DNA of 64,000 nucleotides from contig NC_090952.1 in assembly GCF_040807025.1 (NCBI RefSeq), forward strand, positions 27,835,068-27,899,067. Direction: 5' to 3'. Positions 21,661 through 35,600 of this stretch are shown one piece after another; position 1 is the first letter of the stretch; each line of letters opens with the position of its first letter. The stretch is from Struthio camelus. Lineage: Eukaryota > Chordata > Aves > Struthioniformes > Struthionidae. Both the position numbers and the translations under genes were made by a program. Under the pieces are notes generated by a model. The model did no database searches, was not told the origin of the DNA, and was given only the letters and a program-made list of their open reading frames with translations.

Positions 21661-24640
21661 CGCTTTATTGTGCTTTTGATCTCTTTCCAGGCTTGGTTCG
21701 TGATGGGAGCTGTTTCCCTAATTACCCCCTTTATGTAGGGCCCTTATCCAATATTTCTCAGGAAAAAAAATCCTGCAAGGGTGTGTGTCGGGTGGGGGAG
21801 AGGAACGTGCTTTCCCATGTTGTACGGGGATCCTGGGGCGCTGTTGGTATAGCCCTGGGTGTTCCCACCCACGGCAGGCAGTTTCACGCTCCTCCGCTGG
21901 TTTCATAACACCCAGGGGAGGCACGAAGTTTTCCAAAGCCGCCTCCCGTCGTCGTGCTCGGAGCGCGTGGCCTCGCGACGCCGGCTGCTCTGCAGTGGTC
22001 TCCTCCTCCTGCGCGCCGAGATGCGCGTGCGCTATATCAGTCTCATTTTGATTAAAAACCTTCCAAAGTGGAGCCCAAGCCTGAGGGCCCGTGCTTGCGT
22101 GTCTCACTTGGGTGGGGGATCGGGAGGAGCTGCAGGGGGAAGCGGCTGAGGTGCGAGCTCAGTTGTGCCCCCCGGGCCCGTCCCGCGCGTGAGTTCAGGT
22201 GCCTAGTGAAGGGCGAGGACTGCAGCTTTCTGCTCTTGTTCTTGCTGCCTGGCCAAGGCAAGGCCCTTTCTCTCTCCTTTTTTTTTTTTTTTTTTTTCCT
22301 TTTTAGTACGAAGGGATATGGCCTATGCTGTGGTGCTTCTAAGAGTTAATCCATGTCTGTAAAGCAGTGTGAGGTTCATGAGTCATAAGACATGCAAGAA
22401 AGCACTAATGTTGAAGCTTTGTACTGATGCACAGATGGAGAAAAGAAACTTAGAAATGTGTTTAGAAAACGTTTTTCCTTAAGGTACCCTGCTCCTCATG
22501 TCATCCAGCGAGCACCCAGTTCACATCTTGTGTGTTTTGGACCTAGCAGGAGAGACTTCACCCCAGGGCCTCCTTCTGAACAGCCTTTGCCACCGCCTTT
22601 TTGGGGGAAGGGGGGGAGAATCACTTTCCTAGTTTATTAAAGATAAAGAGATTTGTTGATAGTACAAATGGTTTCCTTACATAAGTATTAAGAGAGGGTG
22701 ACAGATACCAAAGTAGTGGGATAATTGCTTCCAGCTGCTCGCTCCCTTGCTCGCCTGGCCTGGCCACTGCTGCCGTGTGTGTTCCAAAGCACTGCCAGCT
22801 CCGGCCAGCAAAACTAATGAGTCAGCCTTAAAATCATGGCTGGCTTAAATGATTTTAAACAATTCAAAACGAGGTGGCTCTTGATTTCACTGTGTCTTTT
22901 GGAGACCAGAGCGTGCCCAAAAGGCTGGGACGTTCCCCTGCATGCGAGGGAGCAGGAAACCTCGCGCGTTGCAGCTGAGACTCTCTCCCAGTTACACGAG
23001 CCCCTGAGCTGGGACTTCATGAAAAATGTCAAACGCTGTGGGACTTGTGATGAAATCCAGAATTGGCAGCGCTTCCCCCATTGTGCTCTGCAGGACGATC
23101 TCCGAAATCTGGACCAAAGGATTCTGCCTGTTCTTTCCCCGACTTCCCTGGAGCTCTCGCTGCCTTGGGATGTTTGCGCTGTGGAACGCTGTTTTTCTGG
23201 CATCTGGGCTTTCTTGTCGAGAGCCTCAGTTCTAGCAATAGTATTAATGATTACTAATGATTGCGTTCTTAATGCCAAGTAATGTAAACATCTGACTAAT
23301 GCAGTGCAAGTGTTATGAGTGCAGTGGAACGTGGGCTTATCTCCGGGTGTTTAGCGCACGGGTTTTTAAGCACTTTGTGAATTAGTCAGAGAAGGTAGCC
23401 ATTGCCCTTAAAAATGGTGAGTTGTTTTGATAAACTTTCCTCAAGGTAGAGATTTTTAAACTACTTCACTGCTCACCTTCTTGGTAATTATTACTTTGCA
23501 GCAAGAAGAAAATCAGCTGAAAGTGAGTAATGATGTGGTTGTTATCTGGTGTTCTTAGCCCTGCTGGGGCCAGCTAGGAAAGCATCTCCTCCATTTTGCA
23601 TGGAGGCATATGTTTCTGGCTCTGCACGGCTACCTAGCTTTGCTCCCTTTTTCTCCATGCTTGGCAAATAGGAGCCTCGCTTCATCAGCCCTATTTTAAG
23701 TTGATGGCTCGCTCTGACCTTGATTCACCCTGGCAATATACCTACTGATGCACTTTTTTTCAAGATAGCTGCTATAGAGGTGAGTCTAGCCCCGTGATAA
23801 AGGCACTGGAAGAGAAAAGGGAGCAAAATGGCTTGCCATCGTGTTGCTTGCTGATGGACATAGGTTTTACTTCTCTGCAATTTCCCTTGCTTTTAGTCCT
23901 AGACAAAGCTTGGTGGGAAGGAGAAAAGAAAATGTGAATGGAAAAAAATTTATTAGTCCTCTGATTTCTGTGGCGCTTGTGAAGGTGAGAGTTGAGTCAC
24001 TTTGCCGTGTACGAGCTCAGCAATTTCATATCGTCCCCAGAGAGTTACCGAAGTCATGCAGGGAGAAATAATGCTTGGGGTTAAAAATAGACACTTGACA
24101 ATAGGAAGGAAGGACTGAAAAAGCTCTGCGTTAAGGGAAGTGGACAGGAGACTGGTGAAAGGCATCTGGATTACTCTGTACCGTTGAGCTTAACTTTAAT
24201 GATTTAGACCTGAAATAAACCTAATTTGCACTTGTCATAGTCTGGAATGGATTATACTCTTAGGTTTTGATGTCAATCAACGCAGGGAAAACTGCCCCTT
24301 TTTTAAGGGTCTTGCAAAAGTTTGCTTTCTCTGCTGATCCCCTGTTGCTAGTTAATGCAGTGCTCTGCGTCTTGCTAGGATACAGTCCTCGCAGGAACCT
24401 GGGCTGGGAGAAGAGATTCATTAAATCCTAATTGTTCAAGGAGGGCAGGTGGGAAACAGCTTCCTCTGCCAAACAGCAAAGGAAAATATGGCATAGGGAG
24501 AAAACGTTCCAGCTTCTCTAGCGTGCTTTTAGTACTGATCTGGGGAAGGAGGGATTTAAATCAAATAAGGTCTGCCTAGGCTTTTCCTCTCCAGATGGGA
24601 TTCACAGTCGTGCCTGGGCCGAATGAGTCGTTTGTCAAAT
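21661..24640. other. Intron 1, unique non-coding DNA
   Basis: AT-balanced to AT-rich sequence with a poly(T) run at 22278-22297. A frame of about 150 codons over 22814-23282 is open on both strands at once, without a recognisable protein. The stretch 22830-23480 is low-repeat and has ATTA-type cores, so it might be regulatory, but nothing specific is seen. Confidence 0.55.
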
Positions 24641-24795
24641 GTTTTGTTGCTGGGCTGCGGCGGCCGGGGCCGGGGGAGGCCGCCCCGCGGGGCGGCCGCG
24701 GCGGTGGCCTGCCCTCGGGCAGCGCGGCTGCATCCCGCGCCGGGGCCGAGCGGGGCCCGTCGCAGCGGCTGCGGGAGGAGGCGCAGTGAGCGGCT
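24641..24795. other. Short CpG island in intron 1
   Basis: About 150 bp of very high GC content (for example GGCCGGGGCCGGGGGAGG near 24663-24680) in AT-balanced surroundings. It is too short to classify further. Confidence 0.5.
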
Positions 24796-27700
24796 CTGCA
24801 CGAGATGCAGAACTTTAATTCTAAAACCGTTGCTTGAGGCTTTTGTTAAAGCTCATTAAAACCATCTGTGGCTACCAGAGCCTGACCAGAAAGCTGGAGT
24901 GACAGCGAAGACTGTGGCAGCTCGGTCTCAGTCCCCGTGGCAGAGACGCGGCCAGCATCGTCCTTCCAGGGGCAGCTGCCGAACTGCGGAGACCCCCCCC
25001 CCCCCCGGCTTAGAGGGGGAGACGAGAGGAAAAAAGATCAGGTCTCTTGCTGGAGTAAAACCAGAAGTGATTCCGGCTCCTTGATTAGTTTAGAGCTTTA
25101 TTCTTTATGTTCTATTTCTTTAACTTTGGCAGCTTTCTTGGCCTTCTCCGCTGTGCGAGATGCCACAAACGCCGTGTGAACAATAGTTCTCAGAGGTGGG
25201 GTAGGAGGGTGGAAAGAGATGAAAGAGGAAAAGTAAAAATGAAGCATGTCTGGAAGTGCATTTTGATGTAAATGGGACTTTTTGATGGACTTTGAGAGAC
25301 ACCAGCAGAAAGGGCACTGGCCTCCTTCAGTGTGGAGAGCTCCCAGGGCTCTCCACTGTGCTCCCGGCTCTTTCATTTGCCGAGGAAAAGGGCACTTTTT
25401 CATCAGTGAAGCGGACTGTTCTGTTGGGTGCACCTAAGACTACCCAGTGCTGCTGCCAGTGGCTCTAACGGCCCGTGTCCCCGCGAGGAGCGGCGCTCCC
25501 GCCTCAATGCCGAGCGGTAATGGGATTGGAGCCGGTCGCGGTGCTCACAATGCCAGAGCCGCCGGGCCGGGGCCTCTCCCGTCAAAGGTGTGGGCAACCT
25601 CTGACCACCCGCCCTCCTCCTCCTCCTCTGCCTTCCTGGGACGATTCGCCAGGAACACAGCAGATGTTTTAAATTTAAGAATTGGTTTAGAGAAGTGATG
25701 TTATGTTTTTTTTTTTTTCCTTTTTTCTATTGCAAAAGAGGAAGGGCAAAGGCCTCGATGGTTTAACAAATTTGACCTTCTTCCCTGGAGGCCACTGTTC
25801 AAAGGAGATGAGCCCAGGAAAGCAGAACAGCTCTCAACCCAGCTGCAGCGTTATGGGTGTCACGGGTGGGGTGTTGCAGCTCTCCCCTTTGACTCTCCAG
25901 TGTCGCCCGTTCGTGAGCTCGGCCTCGGCCAGTTTCTTTCTCCGGGCTTAAACTCTGTCCGAGACCCCCGTTTTGGCAGTGCAGTGCCCGCTCTGCGTGC
26001 TGACTGGCTCCGCGAGTCCTGCGGGGTTCAGCTCCGGGCTCCTTCCTTTTGGGACCCTGTGGCCGGTGGTGGGCGTGTGGACCAGCTGTGTTCTAAGCAG
26101 CAGCTTGCATTTTTTGAACACAAAGACATCAGGAACACACGCATGCGCAACACTTCCTTTTCAGGCTGGGCTCTTCAGCTGGTGGCCCTCAGGGGTGAGG
26201 AGAGGTGTTAGACCTGGGCAGACCCCGCACCCTCTTAAGCCAGCTGAAGTAGCACAGTGTTTATCCCATCTTATCCCTTTTTAGAGAAAACGAAAAAATG
26301 AAGAGTCTTGTTCAAAGTATTAAAATCATCATTAAATCTCCAGCGAACACAGCCTACTTTGAACCCAAGAGGCATACCATGGGCAGCCGGGAGCGTAGAC
26401 CTACATCTTGGCCTGGCGCCTCTGAGCAGCTCCTGCAAACCTTTCCCCTTTTTGAGGAGGATTCAACTTTAAACTGCTGTCACTCCTTTGATCTCTTGTG
26501 ATCCCAACCCTTGTCCTTGGCACTGTCTCAACAGCTCTCAAGTGTGTTTGGAGATGTGGCATTGTTGTGAGTCATTCTTCCTTTTTGCTCTTTTTTTCTT
26601 TCCCTTCCCTCAGCAGACCCTTTATTAAATGAAGCATGTTCATCCGGTAAACGAGAGCAAAATAAAAACACGATATTCATAATTTAAAAGGCATCTCCAT
26701 CATGGTTGTCATTACTGTTTCGAAAAAGGCAGAGGTCTGGAGGGGAGAAGAGGCTGCAGGTCGGAAAGGAGGGCTGTAAAGTGAGGACAGTCGTTGGAGG
26801 GAGGAAGGAGAAGGTCAAGCAACTGAGCCTGTAGGGGAAGTTGGCACAGGCTTGGCTTTGCGGGGGGTGTGGGGTGCTGGCACCCCTTTGCAGTGGTCCT
26901 TCTTGTTTCTTCCCCTACTTGCTGCTCTCGGAGGCCGATGCAGAAGGCAACTGACTCCTCCGAGAGCTTTGCCTCCGGTACTGTTGCTGAGAGCTAGGGA
27001 TGGTTATTGGTCTCTTGTCACCTTTTCACGTGTTCACGTGCTTCTGCTTTGCAGCTGCTGACCTTGTGAAGACAAGAGAAGGAAAATTAGGACAGAGGAG
27101 CTCCCTGGGAGAGAAATCTGACAGGCTGGGGTGGGGGGAGAGAGATGAGAAAGCAGGAAGGTCAGGCAAATTTAGTGTCTGTGTTTCTGCGCTGTCTAGA
27201 GCAATCATTAACTGAAGCGAAGACTGACCTGTCATTTCCTATATATTTTGTTGGTGAGCCGTTAGCGCTTGGCTTGTGCTTGTTCCTTGTATCTCCCAAA
27301 TGCCTGGTGGAACCAGGACTGCGTTTTGCAGCTGTGCTTTAATGAAGCCACTCTGATGGCAGCTCCCGTTTTGAGGTAGTTTAACGGTCAGGTTCTTCGT
27401 GATGTAGTTGTGACGTTGTACGTGATGCTGCTACTGATTTTTTGGGTCCATTGCTGCCCTGTACTCCCATGCACTGCTCAGCAAACAGGCAATTCTGCAT
27501 AGCTTTCCTGAGAGAAATTACTCTGAAATACGGAGTAGCAGAAGTTTGTGGACCTATTGGTCTGTGGCTTGTTGTAGCTTCCTGACTCTGAATCGCTGTT
27601 GTGTGATGTGCTTGTTTTTCCTTGTCATAGGACTTTCCCTTCTTATTACATTGAAATACTTGAAAATTTTCCAGCAGATGATCATAGTCAGACTCTGATT

Positions 27701-28799
27701 TTTTCCTTTGGTTACTGCCTGCTCCCAACTTCTGTCAAACTGAGTTTTTCTTCCTTGCTCACAAGATGTGGGCGCTGCTTTCACCTTTCTTAAATTGTTG
27801 TCGTTACACACAGAGTTGTCGACAGTAAGAAAATTTACTGCTAGTATAAAACCATCAAAAATGAACTATTCTTAACAGTTGGTAAAATATCACAAGGCAA
27901 TTGTGGGCAAGCTTGTTTCTTTCTCTGACGTAACTTCTGAGTCAGTCTTTTAATCTCTAATCTAGGTTTATGGTCATCTTTATTGAAACGCTGGGCTCTG
28001 TAAAAAAGTTGACATGTATGACCATCATAAAGCAGGAGTTATAGGAATCCAAAATTGCCTTGATAGTCCAAGTGTCTGCAGGAAGCACTCTTAAAATTTG
28101 TAATCAGGATTTATTGGCCTTTTTGGCTGAAACTGTCAGTAGAAAATAAAATAATCTGTCCAGGGTGGATTTTTTTTTTATTGGTATTTGACTCCTGTTC
28201 TGTATATTTTTAAATCTCTTCACGTCTTGCCTACATGCCTAATCTCTTTTTAACTTGGGGGGCTCCAGGTGATGGGAGGTAGGGGAATTCCATCTGAAAG
28301 ACTTATCTGAGTCCTGCTTCCTGGCTCCGCATCTTTGGCAATGGCAGCAGGTTACGGAGTGCGTGCGCTTCCATGACGGCACACTTTCCTTCCTTTCCGA
28401 ATACCCCACGGGTTCAGGAGATTGAGTGTGTTTTCGCTGATTGAGCATGCCTCCGTGTTTTTCCTGAGCACGTCCATGGTAACACAACTGCCATGGAGGG
28501 GTTTAAGACCTTGGGGACATGGAACAATGCGAGAGACCGATTCCAGGATCTTCCTCCTGATGCAGGGTGCCTGCATCCTGTGAATAATGGTGTTAGGGTT
28601 TTTTTTGTGTTTGTTATTAATGATTTATGTAATGCACAACATACACCTTTGAAATGTGTTCCTCTTAGGCCAGTAGGAAAAGGGAACAGTAGAGACGTCT
28701 TGTCTGCTGTGCCCTTCAGCCCTCACGCTTGCCCTGAGATGGACTTGTTGTTGTGTGTAGTTCTCCCATGACAGGCTGCCCTGGAGACCTGCCATGCGA
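24796..28799. other. Intron 1, unique non-coding DNA
   Basis: Mixed sequence with C14 at 24993-25006, a short CCT repeat near 25613-25628 and AT-rich DNA after 27800. A 115-codon minus frame at 27381-27728 has no recognisable domain. No gene was recognised. Confidence 0.55.
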
Positions 28800-29250
28800 G
28801 TCTCAATCCCGTGTTCTGAACGAGCTGCTTCTCTGGTTCTGAAGATGAAAAGGTTGGGAGCACCTGGGGACTCTCTGGGCTGCCTCTCTGAGTGGATAGG
28901 CTGTTAGTATTGCAAGACGACGGCTGGCATCTTTGGGTTTGAGAGGGTGCTTCAGTTTCGTCGGCTCCCTGGTCAGTTGGAGAGACACGGGGGGAACGTC
29001 CTGTATCCTGGTTTCTAGAGGTAACACTTTCTTGTTACCTCTGAGCATCTTCTTGGGCTGACCCCAGTTTTCCAGCGTTCGGATCTCCAATTGCCTTGTC
29101 CCTCTCTCTGGTCATGCTTCTGCTAACCTTGATGTTGTCCGGAAGTTTTGCTTCCAGATCACTAAAAATACAGGTTGCAATCAGGCCTCGTGCTGAATGC
29201 TGAGCGATCTCATGTGTCATCCACTGATGGCTCAGTTCTGCTGCTTGTCA
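28800..29250 (-). mobile_element. Possible degenerate CR1-type LINE fragment, antisense
   Basis: On the minus strand a broken frame reads SDLEAKLPDNIKVS and then LENWGQPKKM followed by KVLPL. This recalls the CR1 reverse transcriptase order NDLE..., then LE.W....M.FN..KCKVLHLG. The similarity is weak, split between frames and judged by eye. It could be chance in unique DNA. Confidence 0.3.
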
Positions 29251-30350
29251 ATTACTGTATTTCCTAATACAGTTGAGATGTGCTACATTGCTATTGTGTG
29301 GTGGTAGTATTTTATTCAGAATGTAGTATGCTGAAGTCTGTACATCTGTGCATTTACCTTTATCAGCTAAACATGTAATTTCATCACAGAAGGATGTCAG
29401 ATTTGTCAAACAAATCTATTCTTTGTAAAGACATGTGGGCTGGAATTAATTGGCATCCATAGAAATCTGTTTTAAAGGGGTTTGCCTGAGACTACACTAT
29501 GCTTCTAAAATTTTTTTCAAGTTAAAATTTGAAGGGGAAGTTGATGATCTCTCTTAAGGCTGTAACTTTGCTCTAAAACTTAATTTTAAAATAAACAAGT
29601 GCAATATGTTTGCTGATGAAGATTTAAATCATGTCACTGCTGACTTAGTGAATTCACTGCCAGGCCCCTATAACAAGAATATGGAGCGACTGAACTATTG
29701 TTTGACAATGTTAGGCTCTGCTGAGGGCACAAGAAAGATGTTTTTATGAGTTTTTTTCTGCTTAATTCAGTTCAACTAATTCATTCCAAGCTGAGAAACT
29801 ATGAGTTGGAAAAAATAGAAACAAATAACATGTTTCTATCTGTCTTATCTGCAACTAAAAATTAGACACAAAGATGACTGGTTTTGAAGAATGTTAGCCA
29901 GAAATAGTTTGTCCAGTTTGTTAAATATGGCTGTTTCCTTTTTGTTTAATGAATATCTTCTTTAATGGAAAAGCTTTGCGTTAAACTTTCTTATATTATC
30001 ATCACACTTATCATGCAGGGTGACTTCTAAAAGTAGTTTTTAAAATGCCAGTTTTTAGCCAGGTCTTAAAATTGAAATTCATTTTTTATCCAAAAGCAGG
30101 ATAGAAATGACTCTACTAAAATTAGATTAATCCTAATAAGAATGTCAGTTATCACTTCTGAATACATTAAAATTTTTTTTGAAATTTTCCATGCCTCTTT
30201 AGCTATAATTGCTAGTGTAATTCCTTACGTAGACATAGTGTGTCCTCAAGGTTGACAGAAATATTTAATGTAATGTTAGCACTATGGTAAGTTCTAAATT
30301 AGTATGTCGCAGTTATTACAAACGTTTTCAACTTTCTCCTTGATAAGTTT
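29251..30350. other. Intron 1, AT-rich unique DNA
   Basis: About 1.1 kb of AT-rich, low-repeat sequence with many TAAT/ATTA cores and no open frame over 60 codons. It ends at an A13 run near 30351-30363. It may be regulatory or matrix-attachment-like DNA, but no specific signal was found. Confidence 0.45.
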
Positions 30351-31849
30351 AAAAAAAAAAAAACAACCCTCAAATGCAAAACAAGATTAAAATGCGTTTA
30401 GATTGGCGTTCACTACCTCATTTAATCTGGCAGAGGATGGTGGCCCCAGTGATAGCCGTACGAGCTCTCTGCCAGCTTCTGCTTCAGCTGGTGTATTTTG
30501 TGCATTCCTACGCCTGCGCTTTGCGGCGTCCCGATGGCTTATTCGTGCCGGCCCTGGTGCTGAATGGGCTGCCCGCGACGTTGGTGCGGGCCAGCAGCGC
30601 CCTGGGCTGAGCCCCTGCCTCTTGAGTATTGGCACCGCAGAGGACTCTGGGGCTTCTGGAAGCAATTCAGTATTCCAGCTTCTGCTAAAGTAGCTATGGC
30701 CAAGGAGCTTCTTGGGGCTCTTTGGGGCTAGCTGTCCAGGCGTTCGGACCTATTAGAATCGGTTATGTTTGACTCTTGTTTGTTTGTTTGCTAAAAGCCT
30801 GAGAAACGCTGCAAGGCGCGCTGGTTGACCCTGGGAAACAGTGCAGGAGTGGCACAGCTTGGACTGTTGGGGGCAAGGGGGTTTTCTGGGGCCTGGCTTC
30901 CAGTGCAACCACCAGGTCGGGGTCTGACGAGTGTGTTTTGGCTGACTGTCTTGGCTTCTTAACAGGCTTCGCTTTCAGCCCCTGATCTCAGAGGATCCAT
31001 CCGGCAGGGTTACAAACGGGTTAGCTTACGAAGCGGCTGAGCGCGGGTACCCTGGTGAGCGTGCGTAACGCTTTGCGGGACGGGGATCCGCGGAGGAAGC
31101 ACCGAGTGCCTGGCGGTTGGAGAACATGGCCTGCTTCTGTCAGAGCTCCGAGGTGTTTCCTTCGGGGTAGCTCTGTTTGGGGCCCCTCGCTTAAAGGTTT
31201 TGCTTGCAGGAGCCGCCTGTCCAGGGGCTGAGCCCCCGGGAGATGGGGTACCCCTGTGCTCGTTTGCCCTCCGCGGGGAGGCTGGGGAATGCCGTTCCCT
31301 TTTGCTGACGACTTCTATACAGATCTGGAGTAATTGGATGCAAATTGGAACAACTGTTGGAGGCTTCGAGTCCTTCAAAAGGGCCTTTCATGAGCTGTGA
31401 GAGGGAGCCTGAAAGGGAGAGGAAGGCTGAGGATCCCGAGGGGGAGGAGAGAGGCAGTCCGGGGTGCTGTTACCGCCAGGAGAGTGCGATCTGAGGCTTT
31501 GTGCAGCACGAGCAGACCCTTTCTGGGCCCGTATCCCAAAGAGCTGAAGAACAAACTTGGGGTGGTTCTTCAACAACAGCTCTGTGCTCACTAGTTTTTT
31601 TTAAGGTGCAGTAGATAAAACTCCTTTCCTGATAATTGTCCCGAAACGTTGGTCGCCTCTGTGCGCGTGTGTGCGTGTGCGCACAGATGATGGTAGTAAG
31701 GTGGGCTTTTGATCTTTGTTTGCTTTTACAGTTCCAGTCGCTCTAAGTACTTGAGATCCTTGTTCAGCATTTTGGGGTATGTTTGAGGCACACTTGAGGG
31801 AGCGTGCAGCTGAGCCTGCTGTTGACCTGCAAACCCCTGCTTATGCTCG
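30351..31849. other. Intron 1, unique non-coding DNA
   Basis: Mixed composition. It includes an alternating purine-pyrimidine stretch at 31660-31685 (annotated separately). Open frames are short and overlap on opposite strands. Confidence 0.55.
31660..31685. repeat. Alternating GT/GC tract
   Basis: Twenty-six bases of uninterrupted purine-pyrimidine alternation mixing GT and GC steps, a composition compatible with Z-DNA formation. Confidence 0.85.
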
Positions 31850-32620
31850 TGTCCCTTCAGTGTCCTAGGGGCGCCTGGGCTTGGCACGGTGGCCAGAGCG
31901 TGCCGGTTCCCGCGGCAGGGACGGCCCGGGTCCATCCGCAGGAGCCGTGGGTGCAGTAGCTGCCCGGAGCGCCCCGAGTCGCTGGTGGGGGTCGGGTGTG
32001 CCGGGCTTCGGGGAGCCCCGGCGCGGCGTGGGTGCAGGCCTCGTGCCGGCCGCCTCCCGGCAGAGGCTGCGCGGGGTGCGGGGACGCGGGGAGGGTGGCT
32101 GCGCCGAGACAATGGGAGAGGGGTCTTGGGTATTTATTAAGCGCGCGCCATGGCAACGGCTCCGTCGCCCGCGGTGCGCGAGCCAAAGCCCGGTCCTAGG
32201 CGCTGCCTCCCTTGCTGGCCCAGCTCGGGTGGGAGCACTGATTTCCAGAGTCCCCAGCCCCACGGGGTGGCCAAGGGCTTAGGGGGGGCGGTGGGAAGGG
32301 GAGCGCGGCGGGTGACGTCCCTGGTGAGCGGGACGTCCTCAGGGCACCACCGCGGCGGCGGGCAGGGAGGAAGCGCGCGGGGCGAAACCGCGGTCTCTGC
32401 TGTGGCATCTCGTCAGCTTTCTTCCGGGCGCTCGGGTGGCGAGTTCAAGGTGCCCGTCTCTGGGACAAAGCGGAGGGTGCTCCCGTCCCGCAGGCTCTGC
32501 GGGCAGCGGCTGGCCGTTGGGGCCGGCCGGCGAGCCGTGCTGGGAGGCGCCGCGCAGCGGAGCCGCCGGGGGCTCACAGCGGGCTGCTCTCCCCTCCGGG
32601 CCAGCGGGCTAGTTTATTTT
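31850..32620. other. Intron 1 CpG-rich block
   Basis: About 770 bp of GC-rich, CpG-dense sequence. Frames over 130 codons are open on both strands across the same bases, as expected from composition. No recognisable protein or promoter motif set was found. Confidence 0.55.
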
Positions 32621-35600
32621 TAGGTTTAAAAACGGAACAAACAACAGATTTCAGCCCTCCAGGCATTCAGAAACGGAGGCATCCAGTTAGGGAGGCTGTA
32701 GCCCGGCCCTGGGCTGGCAGTGCGCAGGGGCCGGGGAGCTCCCGCCAGCTGTGCACATCTGGCTGCGGAGGGAGAGGAAGAGGCCGATCAGGGTTCTCCT
32801 GCTCGGAAGCAAAACCGATTCGCTCTTTCCATTTACGCCTCTGGGTTCTGCCTGCTCTCTGCCGGCCCTGCTCGGGACTCTTTGCGGGGAGGGGCTTTAA
32901 CCTTTTTGCTTTTCTCTGTCAGTCCTTTCCCAGGCCCCGAGCTCCTCGGTGGTCGGTTGGAAGAGGCCAGGGCTCGGTGTGTGGCCGCTTGGTTGTGCCG
33001 CGCGGGACGGGGCAGCTTCCTGGCGTTGCGAGTGTCGTGGCACGGCTCTCGGCACTGGTGCGGGTGCCTTGTCCGAACACAGCTGACTTGCTGCGTGCGG
33101 GGGCCGTAGGACGCATCGCTGCCGTTGCCACCTCCGAGAAGCTGTGTCCGGCCCCAGCTGTGGGACTTCCCGAAATGCTTCACTCATTTTTGCTTGTTCC
33201 CTTCTCCTGTCTTGAGTCTTTGCTCTTCCTGGCTGACAGAACATCCTTTCTTGTAACTGAACTGGGTGACTGAGGGTGTCTAACCCACAGTGGGCTTCTT
33301 TGCGGGTGGTGGGGTTACAGGATGTCTTATAGGGTAATTGCGGTGCTGGCTGTGGTTCCCGGGGAAGTGGAGGGGGAATGTTGGCAGGCTGTAACCAGGA
33401 GAAAAGCTGCCCTTCTGGAGCACGAGGACTCTCTCTCACACTCTCTTTTCTGCCCTCTCCCCTTAAAGCAAATAGCCAAAGGCTCTGCCAGAGAGAACTG
33501 GTGGCTTTTAACTCCTTTGCTGTTTGCCTAGCAAGACAGAGGAAAGGCCAGCCAGCGGGGTGAGATTTATGGTCCTACCTAGTGTGTCTGGACTGATACA
33601 GCTCTTTTTAGGGCAGTAAAACTGTTAAAGCCCTCCTTAGACTGGTCTTGGACATGAGATGACACACACTGACCCTAGCGGTGCCAGGAATCTTGCTTAG
33701 CTGTTGTGATTTGATAGAAATAATCGCTTAGGACGAGGCTGAGGCCAGCAAACCCATTTTGCTTCTGTGGTCACAAATCCTGCCTTAAAGAAAGACAAGC
33801 TAGTCTGTAGCGTGGCCTGTTATTGAGGTGGAAGCAAGTACATGGAGCTTCTAATGACATGTCTAGAGTTGATTTTTGTGGTGTTGGCCTTGCTAAAGAA
33901 AGGGTTGCTCCTGGGTTTGGGTGAGCTTTCTTTAGCATGTTTTTAAAAATCTCTTTTGATAATATGCTCTTTTGTTAGCAAGGGAGGAATTCTTGTTGCA
34001 GCAACTTAGGTCTTGCTACCTGTGCCTCCGCCAAGTGAGCGATTTAATGCTGAGCTCTTTGTGTCAACCCATTTTGAGTGATGGAGAGCCAAGGCCTAGC
34101 TTAGCTGAAATTTGTAGTGCAGCTGCTTTTTGGGTAGAGGTGCATGGAGGTGGGAGGGAATAGTCTGCTCCCTGCTTTGGCTTTTAAAAAGGATCAGGGG
34201 GTTCATGATCAGAAGGGCCTGAGTAGTGCATGCTTCCAGTGTTTGGTCTGGCCAGATGGTGCAATTGCAGGTTTACAGTTTTAGCACCAAACAGAGCCCA
34301 CGGAAACCAACGTTCTAGGATGGTAACCTTGTTATTGGTCAAAATAATCCCGAAAGAGTCAGGGCAGTGAAATAGGAGAAGTGAATTCTCTATTTAAACA
34401 CTGTAGAGCTTGAGAAGCTGTTCACATGTTAACGTAACTGCACTTCCTGCAGTCTTGGGCACAACAGTCTGCCCTGAATGCACCCTGCAGCACAGTTTTT
34501 GCAGAGGAAGGTGCAGAGGAGGTCTGTGCGTGCTCCCTCCTGGCACGTCATCCTCCAGGACTCTTCCCGTGGAGATGGGGAGAGAGGGCAGAGAAGAGCG
34601 CTAGTCCTGAAAGCTTTGGGTCTGGCAGTGTCTGTGGCTCGTGTGAAATTAATGGACTTTCTTGTTCCTCTCTTGCTTCTCATATTCCCAAAACGAGATT
34701 GTTCATTTTATTAAAGTTCAGCTGCATGTGTATCTAGCCTAAAATTAAAAGCGAGTAAGAGCCAGATCTCTTTCAGCAAGAAGAGAGGTTTAAAAATGAC
34801 ACTGTGGTGTATTGTTGCCTTCTCTCGTGGTCTCTCTTGCTGTGTCAACTGTGATGCTTATTGCTCCGTATATCCCTTAGCTGAGCAACTGGGAGCAGCG
34901 CGGGGACAGGCTATGGGGAGTTCGGTGGGTTCACAGCCCACTGTTGGGAACCCTTTGTGCAGGGTGTTTCTCTTTGCAGCAGATTGTAGATACACAGTAA
35001 TTTGGGACTTTTACATCCAAATAGGACCTCTAAAACGCAATGAAGGAATGTGGGCAACACTAGGAAGAGGTTTTAGAGTGGAAGAGGTAGTTTTCTTCCC
35101 TACTGAGTGACTTTCAGGAGGATGGCACAAAGTAGAGGCTGGATTTATGCTTTCTTGTGGAATTTGCTCACCAGTCTTGGGGATCTCTCGCATGTTTTGC
35201 CTGTGTGAGAAAAGAGGGGAAAAAATATTTTGAGCTCTTATGAATCATCTCTAAGTCTTTCTCCTAGACCGATCCAAACCAGCCTGTGTTGCGGGGTTGA
35301 AAATCCTGTATAGCCAAGTGCAGTATAAAGATTATAGGGCTGATTCAGAGGTTAAGAATATTGTATGACCTGATTACTGGGGCAGTTATTATATGGCTGT
35401 ACTGGACAGTTGTTATGGTTATTGTATGCCTGCACTTTGTTATAATGGAGTGGTTAAAGTCTTAATAAGTTATAACGCAGGCTCTAGTCAAGCAAGTTCC
35501 CGGTAATGACACGAGGGCTCAGTGAGACAGTGATTTACAGTTGCCTGGGAAGATGTTACTTCCAGACTTAGCCAAAATTACAGAACTTGTTTTGCCACAA

